NCBI RefSeq assembly: GCF_002895005.1
Contig: NZ_POWF01000003.1
Location: forward strand, 62,001 to 126,000
From: Hanstruepera neustonica
GTDB lineage: Bacteria > Bacteroidota > Bacteroidia > Flavobacteriales > Flavobacteriaceae
Direction of reading: 5' to 3'
Length of the DNA: 64,000 nt
The notes beneath the pieces are model-generated. The model made no database searches. It had not been told where the DNA came from and saw only the letters and a list, made by a program, of their open reading frames with translations. Numbering within the stretch: the first letter of the stretch is position 1; the number at the start of each line of letters is the position of its first letter. The position numbers and the translations under genes are program-made. Shown piece by piece: positions 1 through 9,376 of this stretch.

Positions 1-1
1 A

Positions 2-190
2 TTGGTAAACAACATCACCAAGGTCATTTCATCCAATATGCATGTTAACATGAAAAGCATCAGTTTTGAAAGTGATGACGGTATTTTCTCTGGAAAAATT
101 AATGTGGTTGTTAAAAACAACAACATGCTTAAAAAGCTTATGGACAACTTAAAAAAAATTAATGGTATCGATAAAGTGTCCAGAGTTTAA
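2..190 (+). CDS. RelA/SpoT family (p)ppGpp synthetase/hydrolase, C-terminal end (partial)
   Basis: Only the last 62 codons lie in the window; the gene starts before base 1, so the apparent TTG at base 2 is not a real start. The residues fit the C-terminal ACT domain of long RelA/SpoT enzymes, with the pattern of a strand, 'GIFSGKI', alternating hydrophobics, then 'LMDNLKKINGIDKVSRV' at the extreme end. These cytoplasmic enzymes make and degrade the alarmone (p)ppGpp, and the ACT domain has a regulatory role. The next gene is a Fur regulator and then purA, an order I know from other Flavobacteriaceae, which supports the call. The catalytic domains cannot be seen, so I cannot say whether hydrolase and synthetase are both intact. 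Confidence 0.8.
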   Translation: MVNNITKVISSNMHVNMKSISFESDDGIFSGKINVVVKNNNMLKKLMDNLKKINGIDKVSRV

Positions 191-199
191 AAATAAGTG

Positions 200-670
<471 letters not shown>

Positions 671-682
671 CCAATTTCACAG

Positions 683-1954
683 ATGGCAGTAGACTTACTA
701 CTAGGATTACAATGGGGCGATGAAGGCAAAGGAAAAATTGTCGATGTACTCACCTCCAAATACAACATTATTGCACGTTTTCAAGGCGGACCCAATGCGG
801 GACACACACTTGTTTTTAATGGCATGAAACACGTGCTCCACACTATTCCTTCAGGTATTTTTCATGAGGATGCTATCAATTTAGTGGGTAATGGTGTCGT
901 AATAGACCCTGTGATTTTTAAAAAGGAATTGGATAAGTTGACTGAACAACAGGTTGATTATAAAAAATCACTTTACATTTCCAGAAAGGCTCATATTATT
1001 TTACCAACCCACCGTTTGTTGGATGCTGCCAGCGAAACTGCTAAAGGCAAAGCCAAAATAGGCTCTACGCTTAAAGGTATTGGCCCGACGTATATGGATA
1101 AAACCGGTAGAAATGGCCTTCGTGTTGGCGATTTGGAATTAGCTGACTGGAAAGATAAATATCGTGCTCTAGCGAATAAGCACGAGGCTATGATCAACTT
1201 CTACAATGTTGAAATTCAATATGACTTGAAGGAATTGGAAAACGAATTCTTTGAAGCTGTAAAAGTTTTAAAATCCTTAAAATTAATAGATTCTGAAGAA
1301 TATATTTTCCAAGCACAAAAAGATGGAAAAACCATTTTAGCCGAAGGTGCCCAAGGGTCTTTGTTAGATATCGATTTTGGAACCTATCCATTTGTCACTT
1401 CAAGTAACACAACAGCTGCTGGTGCTTGCACGGGATTAGGGGTTGCGCCAAACAAAATTGGTGATGTTTTTGGGATTTTTAAGGCCTACACCACACGCGT
1501 AGGTTCTGGCCCGTTTCCAACAGAATTGTTTGACGATAATGGCAAAACCATGGCCAAAGTAGGTCATGAATTTGGTGCCACAACCGGAAGACCACGTCGT
1601 TGTGGCTGGCTGGATTTGGTTGCTTTAAAATATGCTTGTCAAGTCAATGGTGTCACCCAACTCATGATGATGAAAGCCGATGTGTTATCTGGATTTAAAA
1701 CCCTAAAAGTATGCACGGCTTACAAATACAAAGGTGAGACCATCACGCATTTACCATATAATATAGAACCCGAAAACGTAGAGCCAATCTACACGGAATT
1801 TAAAGGCTGGGCAGCCGATTTAACTGAAATGTCTGAAGCATCGCAATTACCAGATGCGTTAAACGCTTACATTGCCTTTTTGGAAAAAGAATTGGAAACA
1901 CCTATTACAATAGTATCCGTGGGACCAGATAGAAAACAGACAATTTTTAGGTAA
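683..1954 (+). CDS. purA: Adenylosuccinate synthetase
   Basis: This enzyme makes adenylosuccinate from IMP, GTP and aspartate, the first committed step of AMP synthesis, in the cytoplasm. At 423 residues it has the usual length. Visible signatures are the N-terminal 'QWGDEGKGK' GTP/IMP-binding loop with the catalytic aspartate (residues about 9-17), 'GNGVVIDP', 'GAQGSLLDIDFGTYPFVTSS' (about 222-241) and 'TTGRPRRCGWLDL' (about 298-310). It follows the Fur gene with a 12-base gap. The position just after a (p)ppGpp enzyme is notable because (p)ppGpp inhibits PurA in other bacteria, but co-regulation here is only inferred. Confidence 0.98.
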   Translation: MAVDLLLGLQWGDEGKGKIVDVLTSKYNIIARFQGGPNAGHTLVFNGMKHVLHTIPSGIFHEDAINLVGNGVVIDPVIFKKELDKLTEQQVDYKKSLYISRKAHIILPTHRLLDAASETAKGKAKIGSTLKGIGPTYMDKTGRNGLRVGDLELADWKDKYRALANKHEAMINFYNVEIQYDLKELENEFFEAVKVLKSLKLIDSEEYIFQAQKDGKTILAEGAQGSLLDIDFGTYPFVTSSNTTAAGACTGLGVAPNKIGDVFGIFKAYTTRVGSGPFPTELFDDNGKTMAKVGHEFGATTGRPRRCGWLDLVALKYACQVNGVTQLMMMKADVLSGFKTLKVCTAYKYKGETITHLPYNIEPENVEPIYTEFKGWAADLTEMSEASQLPDALNAYIAFLEKELETPITIVSVGPDRKQTIFR

Positions 1955-1959
1955 TTGTT

Positions 1960-2349
1960 TTGAAACAACTATTCAACCGTTTAATTGCATTTAATATAGA
2001 TGGTATATTTATAGTTATTTTGACCTATTTACTTTATTGCGCATTTTATAATTTAAACAATAAAATTATCTTAAAAGAAGGAGTCAATTTAATAGTGTTG
2101 GGCTATTGTCAACTTTCAAGTTATTTTCTTTATTTTTTTCTTTTAGAATCTATGTTTAAAACTACAATAGGAAAAAAAATGTTTAAGATTAAGGTAATTT
2201 ACTCAAATAGCCCTCAAGGTTTATGGTGGAGAACTTTAATCAGAACAATTATAAGAATAACACCATTAACTTTCATTCCATTTTTCCTTAATTCTGATAG
2301 ATTATTTTGGCATGAATTGTTATCCAATACAAGAACTTCATTAGAGTGA
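1960..2349 (+). CDS. RDD family membrane protein
   Basis: This 129-residue protein has two hydrophobic segments near residues 10-30 and 42-65 and a third short one near 95-110. The family signatures can be read: an Arg and Asp in the first helix ('NRLIAFNIDGIFI'), 'TTIGKKMFKIKV' after the second helix, and a late 'WHELLSNT' resembling the usual 'HDllsgT'. Function of RDD proteins is mostly unknown, with proposed transport roles. The start is a TTG five bases after the purA stop, which suggests translational coupling; no in-frame ATG is closer to the start of the domain. Base composition is lower in G+C than purA. Confidence 0.75.
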   Translation: MKQLFNRLIAFNIDGIFIVILTYLLYCAFYNLNNKIILKEGVNLIVLGYCQLSSYFLYFFLLESMFKTTIGKKMFKIKVIYSNSPQGLWWRTLIRTIIRITPLTFIPFFLNSDRLFWHELLSNTRTSLE

Positions 2350-2380
2350 ATTAACTAGATCATTAATTCAAATATCAAAG

Positions 2381-2932
2381 TTATTGAAACAAAACATATC
2401 TAGGTGGTTTCAAACCATTTAGTCGCATATAAACCAACATTTGTGCTCTATGATGGGTAATATGGTCTGTAAGCAATAATAAAATCTGTCTTTTGGTTCT
2501 GCTCTGTCCAAAATAGTCTAACCGCTCGCCTAGCCTATCAACATCAAAATTTTTGATAAAATCGATGGTCTTATTGAACGTTTCGTCAATCTTGTCAATC
2601 ATTTCTTTTTTTGTCTTGTCAGCAACTTGTAACTCGGTATCGGTATTCCAGTCTCTAGCTTTACGCCCACCCATTAGGGATTGACTGTGCCAATCCATAG
2701 CCCAAGAAATATGCATCAAATGCTCTGCAAAATTCATGGATTTTGGTGTCGCTTTAAATGTGTATTGGTCTTCCGGCATGGTTTCAGCCACGAGAATCAA
2801 ATAACTTTTAGAACTTTCTAGACGCTCCAAAAACTCTTTAATAAAGATATCTTCTTGTGCGAAAATTGGTGTTGGAAATATTGAAACTATAAATATGCTT
2901 ACTAGAAGAAGTTTAAGTTGAATTGTTTTCAT
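2381..2932 (-). CDS. Secreted DinB-like four-helix protein
   Basis: Residues 1-25 form a signal peptide ('LLLVSIFIVSIFPTPIFAQ'). The rest, about 158 residues, reads as a DinB/DUF664-type four-helix bundle with the metal-binding histidine pattern: 'HLMHISWAMDWH' in the second helix and 'DHITHHRAQ' in the last. DinB family members include thiol-transferases and hydrolases, but many secreted ones in Bacteroidota have no known role. A related secreted DinB is encoded at 55523-56098. The gene sits 10 bases downstream of the zinc-ribbon gene on the same strand, so the two may form a small operon. Confidence 0.85.
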   Translation of the reverse strand: MKTIQLKLLLVSIFIVSIFPTPIFAQEDIFIKEFLERLESSKSYLILVAETMPEDQYTFKATPKSMNFAEHLMHISWAMDWHSQSLMGGRKARDWNTDTELQVADKTKKEMIDKIDETFNKTIDFIKNFDVDRLGERLDYFGQSRTKRQILLLLTDHITHHRAQMLVYMRLNGLKPPRYVLFQ

Positions 2933-2942
2933 TTTAAGTTTA

Positions 2943-3554
2943 TTAATCTGCCTCAGGAATTTCGTAATTGTTATTATGCCACGAGATTAGTCCAAACAAA
3001 GTCTGGTCATCTGTTCCGTGCAATCTAAACATTCCATTATTTTGTTCAATAAATTCGGCAATTATTCTATCGTTAATTTTCTTTTTATAAAAAAGGTTAA
3101 TTGTGTCTTTTATCAAAGTATAAGGTGTTAAAAAAAATCCGCGTCTTGACCACCAACCAGCTAATACATTAATTAGAAACGATTTGATTTTTTTATTTCT
3201 ACCACACTTCGAGCATAGGATTCTGTTTTCGGTTGTGTCAATGCAAAAAAGGATTACCGAAACAATTGTATTAAATTCTTGTCCGATTAATTTATTTTCT
3301 TTTAATCCGCAATATGGACATTTTAAATTTTCTATCTTTCGAATTAGAGTTTGCTTTTCAAAATCAGTTAAAGCATTGGTCTCTGCATTTACCCAAGTAA
3401 TTAGTCTTTTGTCTAAATTCCGCTTTTCAATTTCCTCTTTTAATATTCTGAGTACTTCTTTCCGTAATCCTTTTGATTCATTCCTAGCAATAGTCTCAAT
3501 TTTTGAATCTGAAAACCATTTATAGTTTTCTCTAATTTCTTCGATACTATACAT
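2943..3554 (-). CDS. Hypothetical protein with a four-cysteine zinc ribbon
   Basis: I do not recognise a family for this 203-residue protein. Residues 1-50 are charged and helical ('LRKEVLRILKEEIEKRNLD'). A Cys-x-x-Cys pair in 'KCPYCG' (about residue 79) and a second in 'LCSKCGR' (about 115) are separated by about 35 residues and look like a zinc ribbon. A hydrophobic stretch, 'TIVSVILFCI', lies between the pairs, and there is a semi-hydrophobic segment near 'FLINVLAGWWSRRGFF'. Low G+C and a position between core genes suggest an accessory gene. No transport or enzyme motif is visible. Confidence 0.7.
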   Translation of the reverse strand: MYSIEEIRENYKWFSDSKIETIARNESKGLRKEVLRILKEEIEKRNLDKRLITWVNAETNALTDFEKQTLIRKIENLKCPYCGLKENKLIGQEFNTIVSVILFCIDTTENRILCSKCGRNKKIKSFLINVLAGWWSRRGFFLTPYTLIKDTINLFYKKKINDRIIAEFIEQNNGMFRLHGTDDQTLFGLISWHNNNYEIPEAD

Positions 3555-3579
3555 TCAGATAACGTTCGGTTTATATTAC

Positions 3580-3594
3580 AGCCAAGAATTGGCT
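3580..3594. repeat. Short inverted repeat upstream of the zinc-ribbon gene
   Basis: AGCCAA-GAA-TTGGCT forms a perfect 6-bp stem with a 3-base loop. It lies 26 bases upstream of the minus-strand start at 3554, just after the sequence AACGTTCGG. The rest of the 3555-3746 gap is A+T rich and no clear -7 box was found. It could be an operator or a cassette-boundary element. Confidence 0.35.
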
Positions 3595-3746
3595 AAACAT
3601 AAATATGTTTATTTCTCTAAAATAAGTTAAAAATAACAATTTAAAAACACCTGATTAAACACAGCAATTGATCATTTCTATTAAAAAATTCCTAATGCCA
3701 CACGCCACACCAATATTATCATTATTTTTGAGCCAAAATCTATTGT

Positions 3747-5600
3747 TTGAAAGCAAACCAAAACATATATACCATTATCTTGGCAATCCTATTACTGCCT
3801 TTGGGCTTGCAAGCTCAAGACCAAAAGCGTATTGAAATTGTCTATGGTGGTTTCTTGGAGTTTAAAGAAGGTGAAGCACCAGGCCTTAAGGTTATGACAC
3901 GTGATGATTCAGGTCAAGTACATGTGATTCATGAGGGCGTCGATATGTGGTGCGACCAAGCCAACTTGTATAGCAACGAAAACTTTGTGGAAGCTTACGG
4001 AAACGTCCGTATGAAACAAGGTGACACCATCAACATGAACGCGAAATACGTGGAGTACAGTGGCAAGACCAAACTGGCCTTTGCCAGTGGTGATGTGGTA
4101 TTGACCGAGCCTAACTCCACCCTAACCACAGATACCTTGTTTTTTGATCGAGTTAAACAGCAGTCTTTTTACAAAAGTGGCGGTCGTGTGGTTCGGGATT
4201 CATCTGGGACCATTACAAGCAACATTGGTCGTTACTACATGAACAGCAAAAAATACCAGTTTGTCAATAAGGTGGTATTGGTTAATCCTGATTATACCAT
4301 CAATACCGACCAGTTGGATTTCTACTCGGAAACGGGACATGCCTATCTTTTTGGACCATCGACCATTGTGACTTCCGAAAGTAAAACCTATTGCGAGCGT
4401 GGTTTTTATGACACCGAACAGAAAACAGGTTATGGCATGAAAAACACCAAAATAGAATATGATTTCAGGGTATTTGAAGGTGATAGCATGTATTTTGACA
4501 ATAACCGAAACTTTGCTTCGGCTACCAATAATATTAAAGTAACCGATACCACCAATAAAAGTGTTATTAAAGGACATTATGCCGAAATATATAAGGCGAA
4601 AGATTCCGTATTCATAACTAAGCGCGCTTTGGCTATAACGGTCCAAGAAAACGATTCCATCTACATGCATGCAGACACACTCATGGTAACAGGTAAACCT
4701 GAAAAGCGCATTACTAGGGCTTTTAGGAATGCCAAGTTCTATAAGTCTGACATGAGTGGCAAAGCCGATTCAGTACATGTGAATCATGCCACTGGGCTTA
4801 CTGAACTAATTAATCTCTCGCGATTATCTTCCCAAGATGCCTTTGCCAAACGACGGGATCCCGTAATTTGGAATTTAGAGAATCAAATGACTGGTGACAC
4901 CATTCACATAAAGTCTAACCCCGAAACTGAAAAACTGGATTCGCTATTGGTATTTGAAAATGCCTTTATTGTCAGTAAAGATACCTTAAGCGACAACGGG
5001 TTCAATCAAATAAAAGGTAAAACCTTGGTTGGTCTTTTTGACGACCAAAACAATCTTAAACAAGTAGATATTGACAAAAATGCGGAGTCTATATTTTATG
5101 CCAGAAATGAAAACAATGAACTCTTTGGCATAGACAAAGCCCGTTCAGGCAGTATTTCGGTGTTTTTTGAAGAAGGAGCCATTTCACAGTTCATTCGCTA
5201 CAAACAACCCGATGCCGTTACTACACCAGAATCCCAGTTTCCGGAAAATGCCAGATTACTACGTGGTTTTGTATGGCGTGATGATGAACGGCCCAAAAGT
5301 GTGGAAGACCTATTTAACGACGACCCTCCTTTAGAACTTCCTGTTATAAAAGGTTTGGAAGAATATGTTCCACAAGAAGAGTTCTTTGATGACGCCTTAA
5401 TGAAACGTATTGAAAAAGCCGAAGAAGAGAAAGAGAAAGACACAAAAACGAAAAAACCTACTGAACTAGACAAGAAAACCCAAGCCATGCGTGATAGGGA
5501 ACGCAACAAGGTTTCCAGAAATATTCCCAAAGAAGTCTTGGAAAAAAGAGCAGAAAAAGCAGAAGATGATAGACCAACGCTTGAAAAGGATAATGACTAG
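3747..5600 (+). CDS. OstA/LptA-like periplasmic protein
   Basis: This 617-residue protein begins with a signal peptide (cleavage near 'GLQAQD', residue about 24). Next comes a long beta-rich region with repeated 'D-x-a-x-Y' strands ('MWCDQANLYSNENFVEAYGNV', split here for length) typical of the OstA/LptA beta-jellyroll, which moves lipopolysaccharide across the periplasm. The Bacteroidota form is much longer than the roughly 180-residue enterobacterial LptA and seems to hold several OstA units. The last 70 residues are highly charged (Lys, Glu, Asp) and probably disordered. TTG is the best start because it directly precedes the signal peptide. The aminotransferase gene follows after 2 bases. 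Confidence 0.85.
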   Translation: MKANQNIYTIILAILLLPLGLQAQDQKRIEIVYGGFLEFKEGEAPGLKVMTRDDSGQVHVIHEGVDMWCDQANLYSNENFVEAYGNVRMKQGDTINMNAKYVEYSGKTKLAFASGDVVLTEPNSTLTTDTLFFDRVKQQSFYKSGGRVVRDSSGTITSNIGRYYMNSKKYQFVNKVVLVNPDYTINTDQLDFYSETGHAYLFGPSTIVTSESKTYCERGFYDTEQKTGYGMKNTKIEYDFRVFEGDSMYFDNNRNFASATNNIKVTDTTNKSVIKGHYAEIYKAKDSVFITKRALAITVQENDSIYMHADTLMVTGKPEKRITRAFRNAKFYKSDMSGKADSVHVNHATGLTELINLSRLSSQDAFAKRRDPVIWNLENQMTGDTIHIKSNPETEKLDSLLVFENAFIVSKDTLSDNGFNQIKGKTLVGLFDDQNNLKQVDIDKNAESIFYARNENNELFGIDKARSGSISVFFEEGAISQFIRYKQPDAVTTPESQFPENARLLRGFVWRDDERPKSVEDLFNDDPPLELPVIKGLEEYVPQEEFFDDALMKRIEKAEEEKEKDTKTKKPTELDKKTQAMRDRERNKVSRNIPKEVLEKRAEKAEDDRPTLEKDND

Positions 5601-5602
5601 TT

Positions 5603-6784
5603 GTGAAAGCTGATTTTTTCAAATACCAAGCGCAAACCTCAACCCATCCATTGGCTATGGAAATCTCCCACGCCGAAGGCTCCTATATTTATGACACAAA
5701 AGGCAAGGCCTATTTGGATTTTGTGGCAGGCGTTTCGGCCTGTACATTGGGACATAAACATCCCAAAGTGGTTACAGCCATAAAAGAACAACTGGATAAA
5801 TACTTGCATGTTATGGTTTATGGTGAGTATGTGCAGCAACCTGCTGTGGCACTTACCAAATTATTGGCCAAACATTTACCAGACAACCTCGAGCAAACCT
5901 ATTTAACCAATTCTGGCACTGAAGCCATTGAAGGTGCTATTAAATTGGCAAAACGTGCTACGGGTCGTAGTGAAATCATTTCTGCTAAACACGCTTATCA
6001 CGGGAATACCATGGGGGCCATGAGCGTTATGGGCTTTGAAGAACGCAAGCAAGCTTTTAGACCCCTGATTCCTGATGTACGGTTTATGGAGTTCAATAAT
6101 ATTCAAGACATAAATACCATCAGCAATAAAACGGCCTGTGTCATACTAGAAACCATTCAAGGTGGTGCTGGGTTTATTGAACCAAAAAATAACTATTTGG
6201 AATTAATCAGAAAACGCTGTGATGCCGTTGGTGCCTTATTAATTTTAGATGAAATACAACCGGGTGTTGGTCGTACGGGAACCTTATTTGCATTTGAACA
6301 CTATAAGTGTGTACCCGATATTTTGGTAACAGGCAAAGGCTTGGGTGGCGGTATGCCCATTGGTGCTTTTACCGCTTCTGGTGAGTTAATGAGTTTATTG
6401 GCCGACAATCCAAAACTGGGTCACATCACAACCTTTGGTGGTCATCCTGTAATTGCTGCTGCTGCATTGGCAACACTATCCGAAGTGATTGAAAGTGATT
6501 TAATGATTCAAACTTTAGAAAAGGAAAAACTCATCAGAGAACACTTGAGACATCCTTTAATTACTGAAATTCGTGGCAAGGGTTTGATGCTGGCCGCTAT
6601 GACACCTTCAGCTGATATTACAAACGAAGTTATTTTAAAAGCACAAGACGAGGGACTCATTCTGTTTTGGTTGCTGTTTGAACCCAAAGCCATCCGCATA
6701 ACACCACCTTTGACAATTTCAAATGACGAATTGATTACAGGGTGTAAAATCATCACCTCCATTTTAGATAGTCTTCAAAACTAA
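5603..6784 (+). CDS. Class III PLP-dependent aminotransferase (aspartate aminotransferase family)
   Basis: At 393 residues this matches the acetylornithine/ornithine/4-aminobutyrate group of fold-type I aminotransferases. Visible motifs: 'NSGTEAIEGAIKLAKRATG' for the PLP phosphate, 'HGNTMGAMSVMG', the PLP aspartate in 'LILDEIQPGVGRTGTLFAFE', and the Schiff-base lysine in 'VTGKGLGGGMPIGAF'. It transfers an amino group to an oxoacid in the cytoplasm; the true substrate cannot be read from the sequence, and no arginine-synthesis gene is adjacent. GTG start, 2 bases after the OstA-like gene, so the two are coupled. Bacteroidota genomes commonly keep this pair together. Confidence 0.9.
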   Translation: MKADFFKYQAQTSTHPLAMEISHAEGSYIYDTKGKAYLDFVAGVSACTLGHKHPKVVTAIKEQLDKYLHVMVYGEYVQQPAVALTKLLAKHLPDNLEQTYLTNSGTEAIEGAIKLAKRATGRSEIISAKHAYHGNTMGAMSVMGFEERKQAFRPLIPDVRFMEFNNIQDINTISNKTACVILETIQGGAGFIEPKNNYLELIRKRCDAVGALLILDEIQPGVGRTGTLFAFEHYKCVPDILVTGKGLGGGMPIGAFTASGELMSLLADNPKLGHITTFGGHPVIAAAALATLSEVIESDLMIQTLEKEKLIREHLRHPLITEIRGKGLMLAAMTPSADITNEVILKAQDEGLILFWLLFEPKAIRITPPLTISNDELITGCKIITSILDSLQN

Positions 6785-6925
6785 ATTCAAGCACCTGAAA
6801 ATCAGCAACAAACTATTAATCCAGTGATTACTGTTGATTACTTTGTTAAAAACATTTGGATTTTTAACTGCAATTAGCCATATAGAACATTACATTTATT
6901 CAAGGAAAATCATATAAACGTGCCT

Positions 6926-8314
6926 ATGGAGTTACGTCCCAACGACAACAACAATTTGCCACTTACCCGATTCGAATCCATGTTAAAAACAAACCACGTT
7001 TTGTTTTTTGATTCAGAAGAATTTGAAAATATCATTCACCACTACCTCAACCAAGGAAAAATAGCACTCGCTAAAAAAGCCATTAAATTAGGGCTATCAC
7101 AACATCCAACATCCGTTAATTTAAAATTGTTTAAGGTAGAAATCTATGTGTTTGAAAATGATTTGGATAAGGCAGACATGCTAATCAATGAATTGCATGT
7201 TATAGACCCACATAATGAAGAGATTTACATTCAAAAAGCCAACATCCTATCCAAAAGAGATGACCACGAAAAGGCCATTGAAGTATTGAAACAATCTCTT
7301 GATCTTACCGATGATGTTGTAGACATCTACTCCTTGATTGGTATGGAATATTTGTTTTTGGATAAGTTTGAAGAAGCCAAAACCTATTTTATGAAGTGCC
7401 TTGAAGCTGATTTACATGATTATGCTGCATTGCACAATATGATTTATTGTTTTGACTTTTTGGGACAGCATGAAGATGCCATTTCGTACTTAAATACGTT
7501 TTTGGACAGTAATCCATATTGTGAAGTTGCTTGGCATCAGTTGGGCAAGCAGTATTACGAGCTTAAGGACTACAAAAAAGCGTTGGCGGCCTATGATTTT
7601 GCTATTATTTCCGAAGACACCTTTATTGGGGCCTATTTAGAAAAAGGCAAAGTGTTGGAAAAATTGAAGCGCTTTGAAGATGCCATTGAAAATTACAGTA
7701 TCACACTAAAACTGGAAGACCCTACCTCATTTGCTCTACTACGAATAGGTTCTTGTCATGAAAAGCTTAAAAACATGGAATTGGCAGTCCAATATTATAA
7801 GAAAACCGTTCAGGAAGATCCACTTTTGGATAAAGGTTGGATAGCCATTACCAAGTTTTACATGAAGAAAAGGAATTACAAAAAATCCTTGTACTACATA
7901 AACAAAGCCTTGAACATTGATACCGAAAATGTTGTTTATTGGAAACTCTATGCTCAAATAAATGAGCGTCTATCCTATTGGGAAGAAGCTGAAAACGGCT
8001 ATAAAAAAGCTTTGGAATTGGGCAACTATGAATTGAGCACCTGGCTAACAAGAGGTGACATTCTTTTGAAAATTGGAGAACACGAAGCAGCTGTTTATAA
8101 TTTTTTACAAGCAGCTGAATTTTACCCCGAAAATGCCGAAATAGAATTTAGGTTGGCTGGTTTATATTATACCTTGCACGAAACAGAAAAGGGTTCCTAC
8201 CACTTAAAAAACGGAATGCGTTTTAATGCAGAATTTGCCCTGATTATTGAGGAATTGTTTCCTCAAGTATACGAAAAGAGCCAAGTTAAAACGCTCTTAA
8301 AAGCAAAGTTGTAA
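6926..8314 (+). CDS. Tetratricopeptide repeat (TPR) protein
   Basis: This protein of about 462 residues is built almost wholly of TPR helices, with about eleven 34-residue units recognisable by 'G..Y....Y..A...Y..AL..dP' patterns (for example 'LGKQYYELKDYKKALAAYDFAI' in two halves around residue 210). It has no signal peptide, so it probably acts as a cytoplasmic scaffold for protein contacts. I place the start at ATG 6926; a GTG at 6920 would add two residues. The 135-base gap upstream contains a weak -7-like TACATTTA. The partner is unknown. Confidence 0.88.
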   Translation: MELRPNDNNNLPLTRFESMLKTNHVLFFDSEEFENIIHHYLNQGKIALAKKAIKLGLSQHPTSVNLKLFKVEIYVFENDLDKADMLINELHVIDPHNEEIYIQKANILSKRDDHEKAIEVLKQSLDLTDDVVDIYSLIGMEYLFLDKFEEAKTYFMKCLEADLHDYAALHNMIYCFDFLGQHEDAISYLNTFLDSNPYCEVAWHQLGKQYYELKDYKKALAAYDFAIISEDTFIGAYLEKGKVLEKLKRFEDAIENYSITLKLEDPTSFALLRIGSCHEKLKNMELAVQYYKKTVQEDPLLDKGWIAITKFYMKKRNYKKSLYYINKALNIDTENVVYWKLYAQINERLSYWEEAENGYKKALELGNYELSTWLTRGDILLKIGEHEAAVYNFLQAAEFYPENAEIEFRLAGLYYTLHETEKGSYHLKNGMRFNAEFALIIEELFPQVYEKSQVKTLLKAKL

Positions 8315-8337
8315 GTATTCTTGTAACTTAAATTGAC

Positions 8338-8345
8338 TACCTTTG
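8338..8345 (+). promoter_or_regulatory. Candidate -7 promoter box for the DUF368 operon
   Basis: TACCTTTG matches TAnnTTTG, with TTG about 15 bases upstream as a possible -33 element. Its last bases are part of a perfect inverted repeat (8342-8365). Confidence 0.6.
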
Positions 8346-8365
8346 GATTTTATTAAAAATCCAAA
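8342..8365 (+). promoter_or_regulatory. Perfect 10-bp inverted repeat between promoter and start codon of DUF368
   Basis: TTTGGATTTT, a 4-base loop ATTA, then AAAATCCAAA; the right arm ends on the base before the ATG at 8366. The left arm overlaps the -7 box. It could be an operator or, if transcription starts further upstream, an RNA hairpin hiding the start codon. Confidence 0.5.
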
Positions 8366-9376
8366 ATGCAAAGACGTTTTTCAGATTATTTTTTGATTTC
8401 GCTGAAGGGATTGGCTATGGGTGCAGCTGATGCTGTTCCTGGTGTTTCTGGCGGAACTATTGCCTTTATTTCTGGTATTTATGAAGAGCTAATTTCTACC
8501 ATAAGCGGTATAAATCTAAACTTGTTAAAAAAACTCCGAAAAGAAGGTTTTAAATCGTTCTGGCAAGCTTTAAATGGTAATTTTCTAATTGCTTTACTGC
8601 TGGGCATCATTGTAAGCTTCGTATCATTCATGAGGCTGGCAAAATACCTTATTGAATACCATCCTGTTTTAATATGGTCATTTTTCTTTGGGCTCATTAT
8701 AGCCAGTATCTATTTTGTTGGAAAACAGATTACCAAATGGTCACCAGCTACTATAGCAGCCTTAATTATTGGTACCATTGTAGCTTATTATATTACTCTT
8801 ATACCTTCATCAGCGAGTAACGAATCGCCATTGTTTTTGTTCATAGCTGGAGCTATTGCTATTTGCGCCATGATTCTGCCTGGTATATCCGGTTCATTTA
8901 TTCTGGTCATATTAGGGGCCTACAAAACCTTGAGCGATGCCCTTCATGATTTTGATTTTAGGCGTATCGCCATTTTTGCTGCTGGTGCCCTAGTAGGTTT
9001 GTTAAGTTTTAGCCATTTATTAAAATGGTTGTTCAAACATTACCACAACCTAACCTTGGCCTTACTAACAGGCTTTATTTTTGGATCATTGAACAAAGTC
9101 TGGCCCTGGAAACTGACTGAAACCGTCATGGAAAAGTCCAGTGGTAAAATCATGCCTTTTTCTGACATATCCGAACTGGGCAATTTGACGCTATACCAAC
9201 AGCAAATAGCCGATTTTGAGTCTTATAAAGTTGTTAGTGAAAAAAGCATTTTAGCAGTTCGCTATTCAGAGCTGAACAATCAAATCGATTCGCAATGGCT
9301 CATGGCAATAGCACTCATGTTAGTTGGGTTTCTAACAATTTTCATCTTGGAGCGACTTGGTAAAAAATCACAGTAA
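8366..9376 (+). CDS. DUF368 membrane protein (PopT-like undecaprenyl phosphate translocase family)
   Basis: This 336-residue polytopic inner-membrane protein carries two inverted-topology signature loops: 'ADAVPGVSGGTIAFISG' (residues about 20-36) and 'MILPGISGSFILVILGAY' (about 171-188). Members of this family have been shown to flip undecaprenyl phosphate, the lipid carrier for peptidoglycan and glycan synthesis, back across the membrane. Assignment here rests on the family signatures; activity is inferred. It is followed with no gap (TAAATG) by a second DUF368 gene and then aroE, forming one operon. Confidence 0.9.
   Translation: MQRRFSDYFLISLKGLAMGAADAVPGVSGGTIAFISGIYEELISTISGINLNLLKKLRKEGFKSFWQALNGNFLIALLLGIIVSFVSFMRLAKYLIEYHPVLIWSFFFGLIIASIYFVGKQITKWSPATIAALIIGTIVAYYITLIPSSASNESPLFLFIAGAIAICAMILPGISGSFILVILGAYKTLSDALHDFDFRRIAIFAAGALVGLLSFSHLLKWLFKHYHNLTLALLTGFIFGSLNKVWPWKLTETVMEKSSGKIMPFSDISELGNLTLYQQQIADFESYKVVSEKSILAVRYSELNNQIDSQWLMAIALMLVGFLTIFILERLGKKSQ

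Noticed and set aside
3555-3600. Integron attC site near AACGTTCGG and the palindrome
   Set aside because: Only one partial site is seen, with no paired outer consensus and no integrase in the window; kept only as a hint of insertion.
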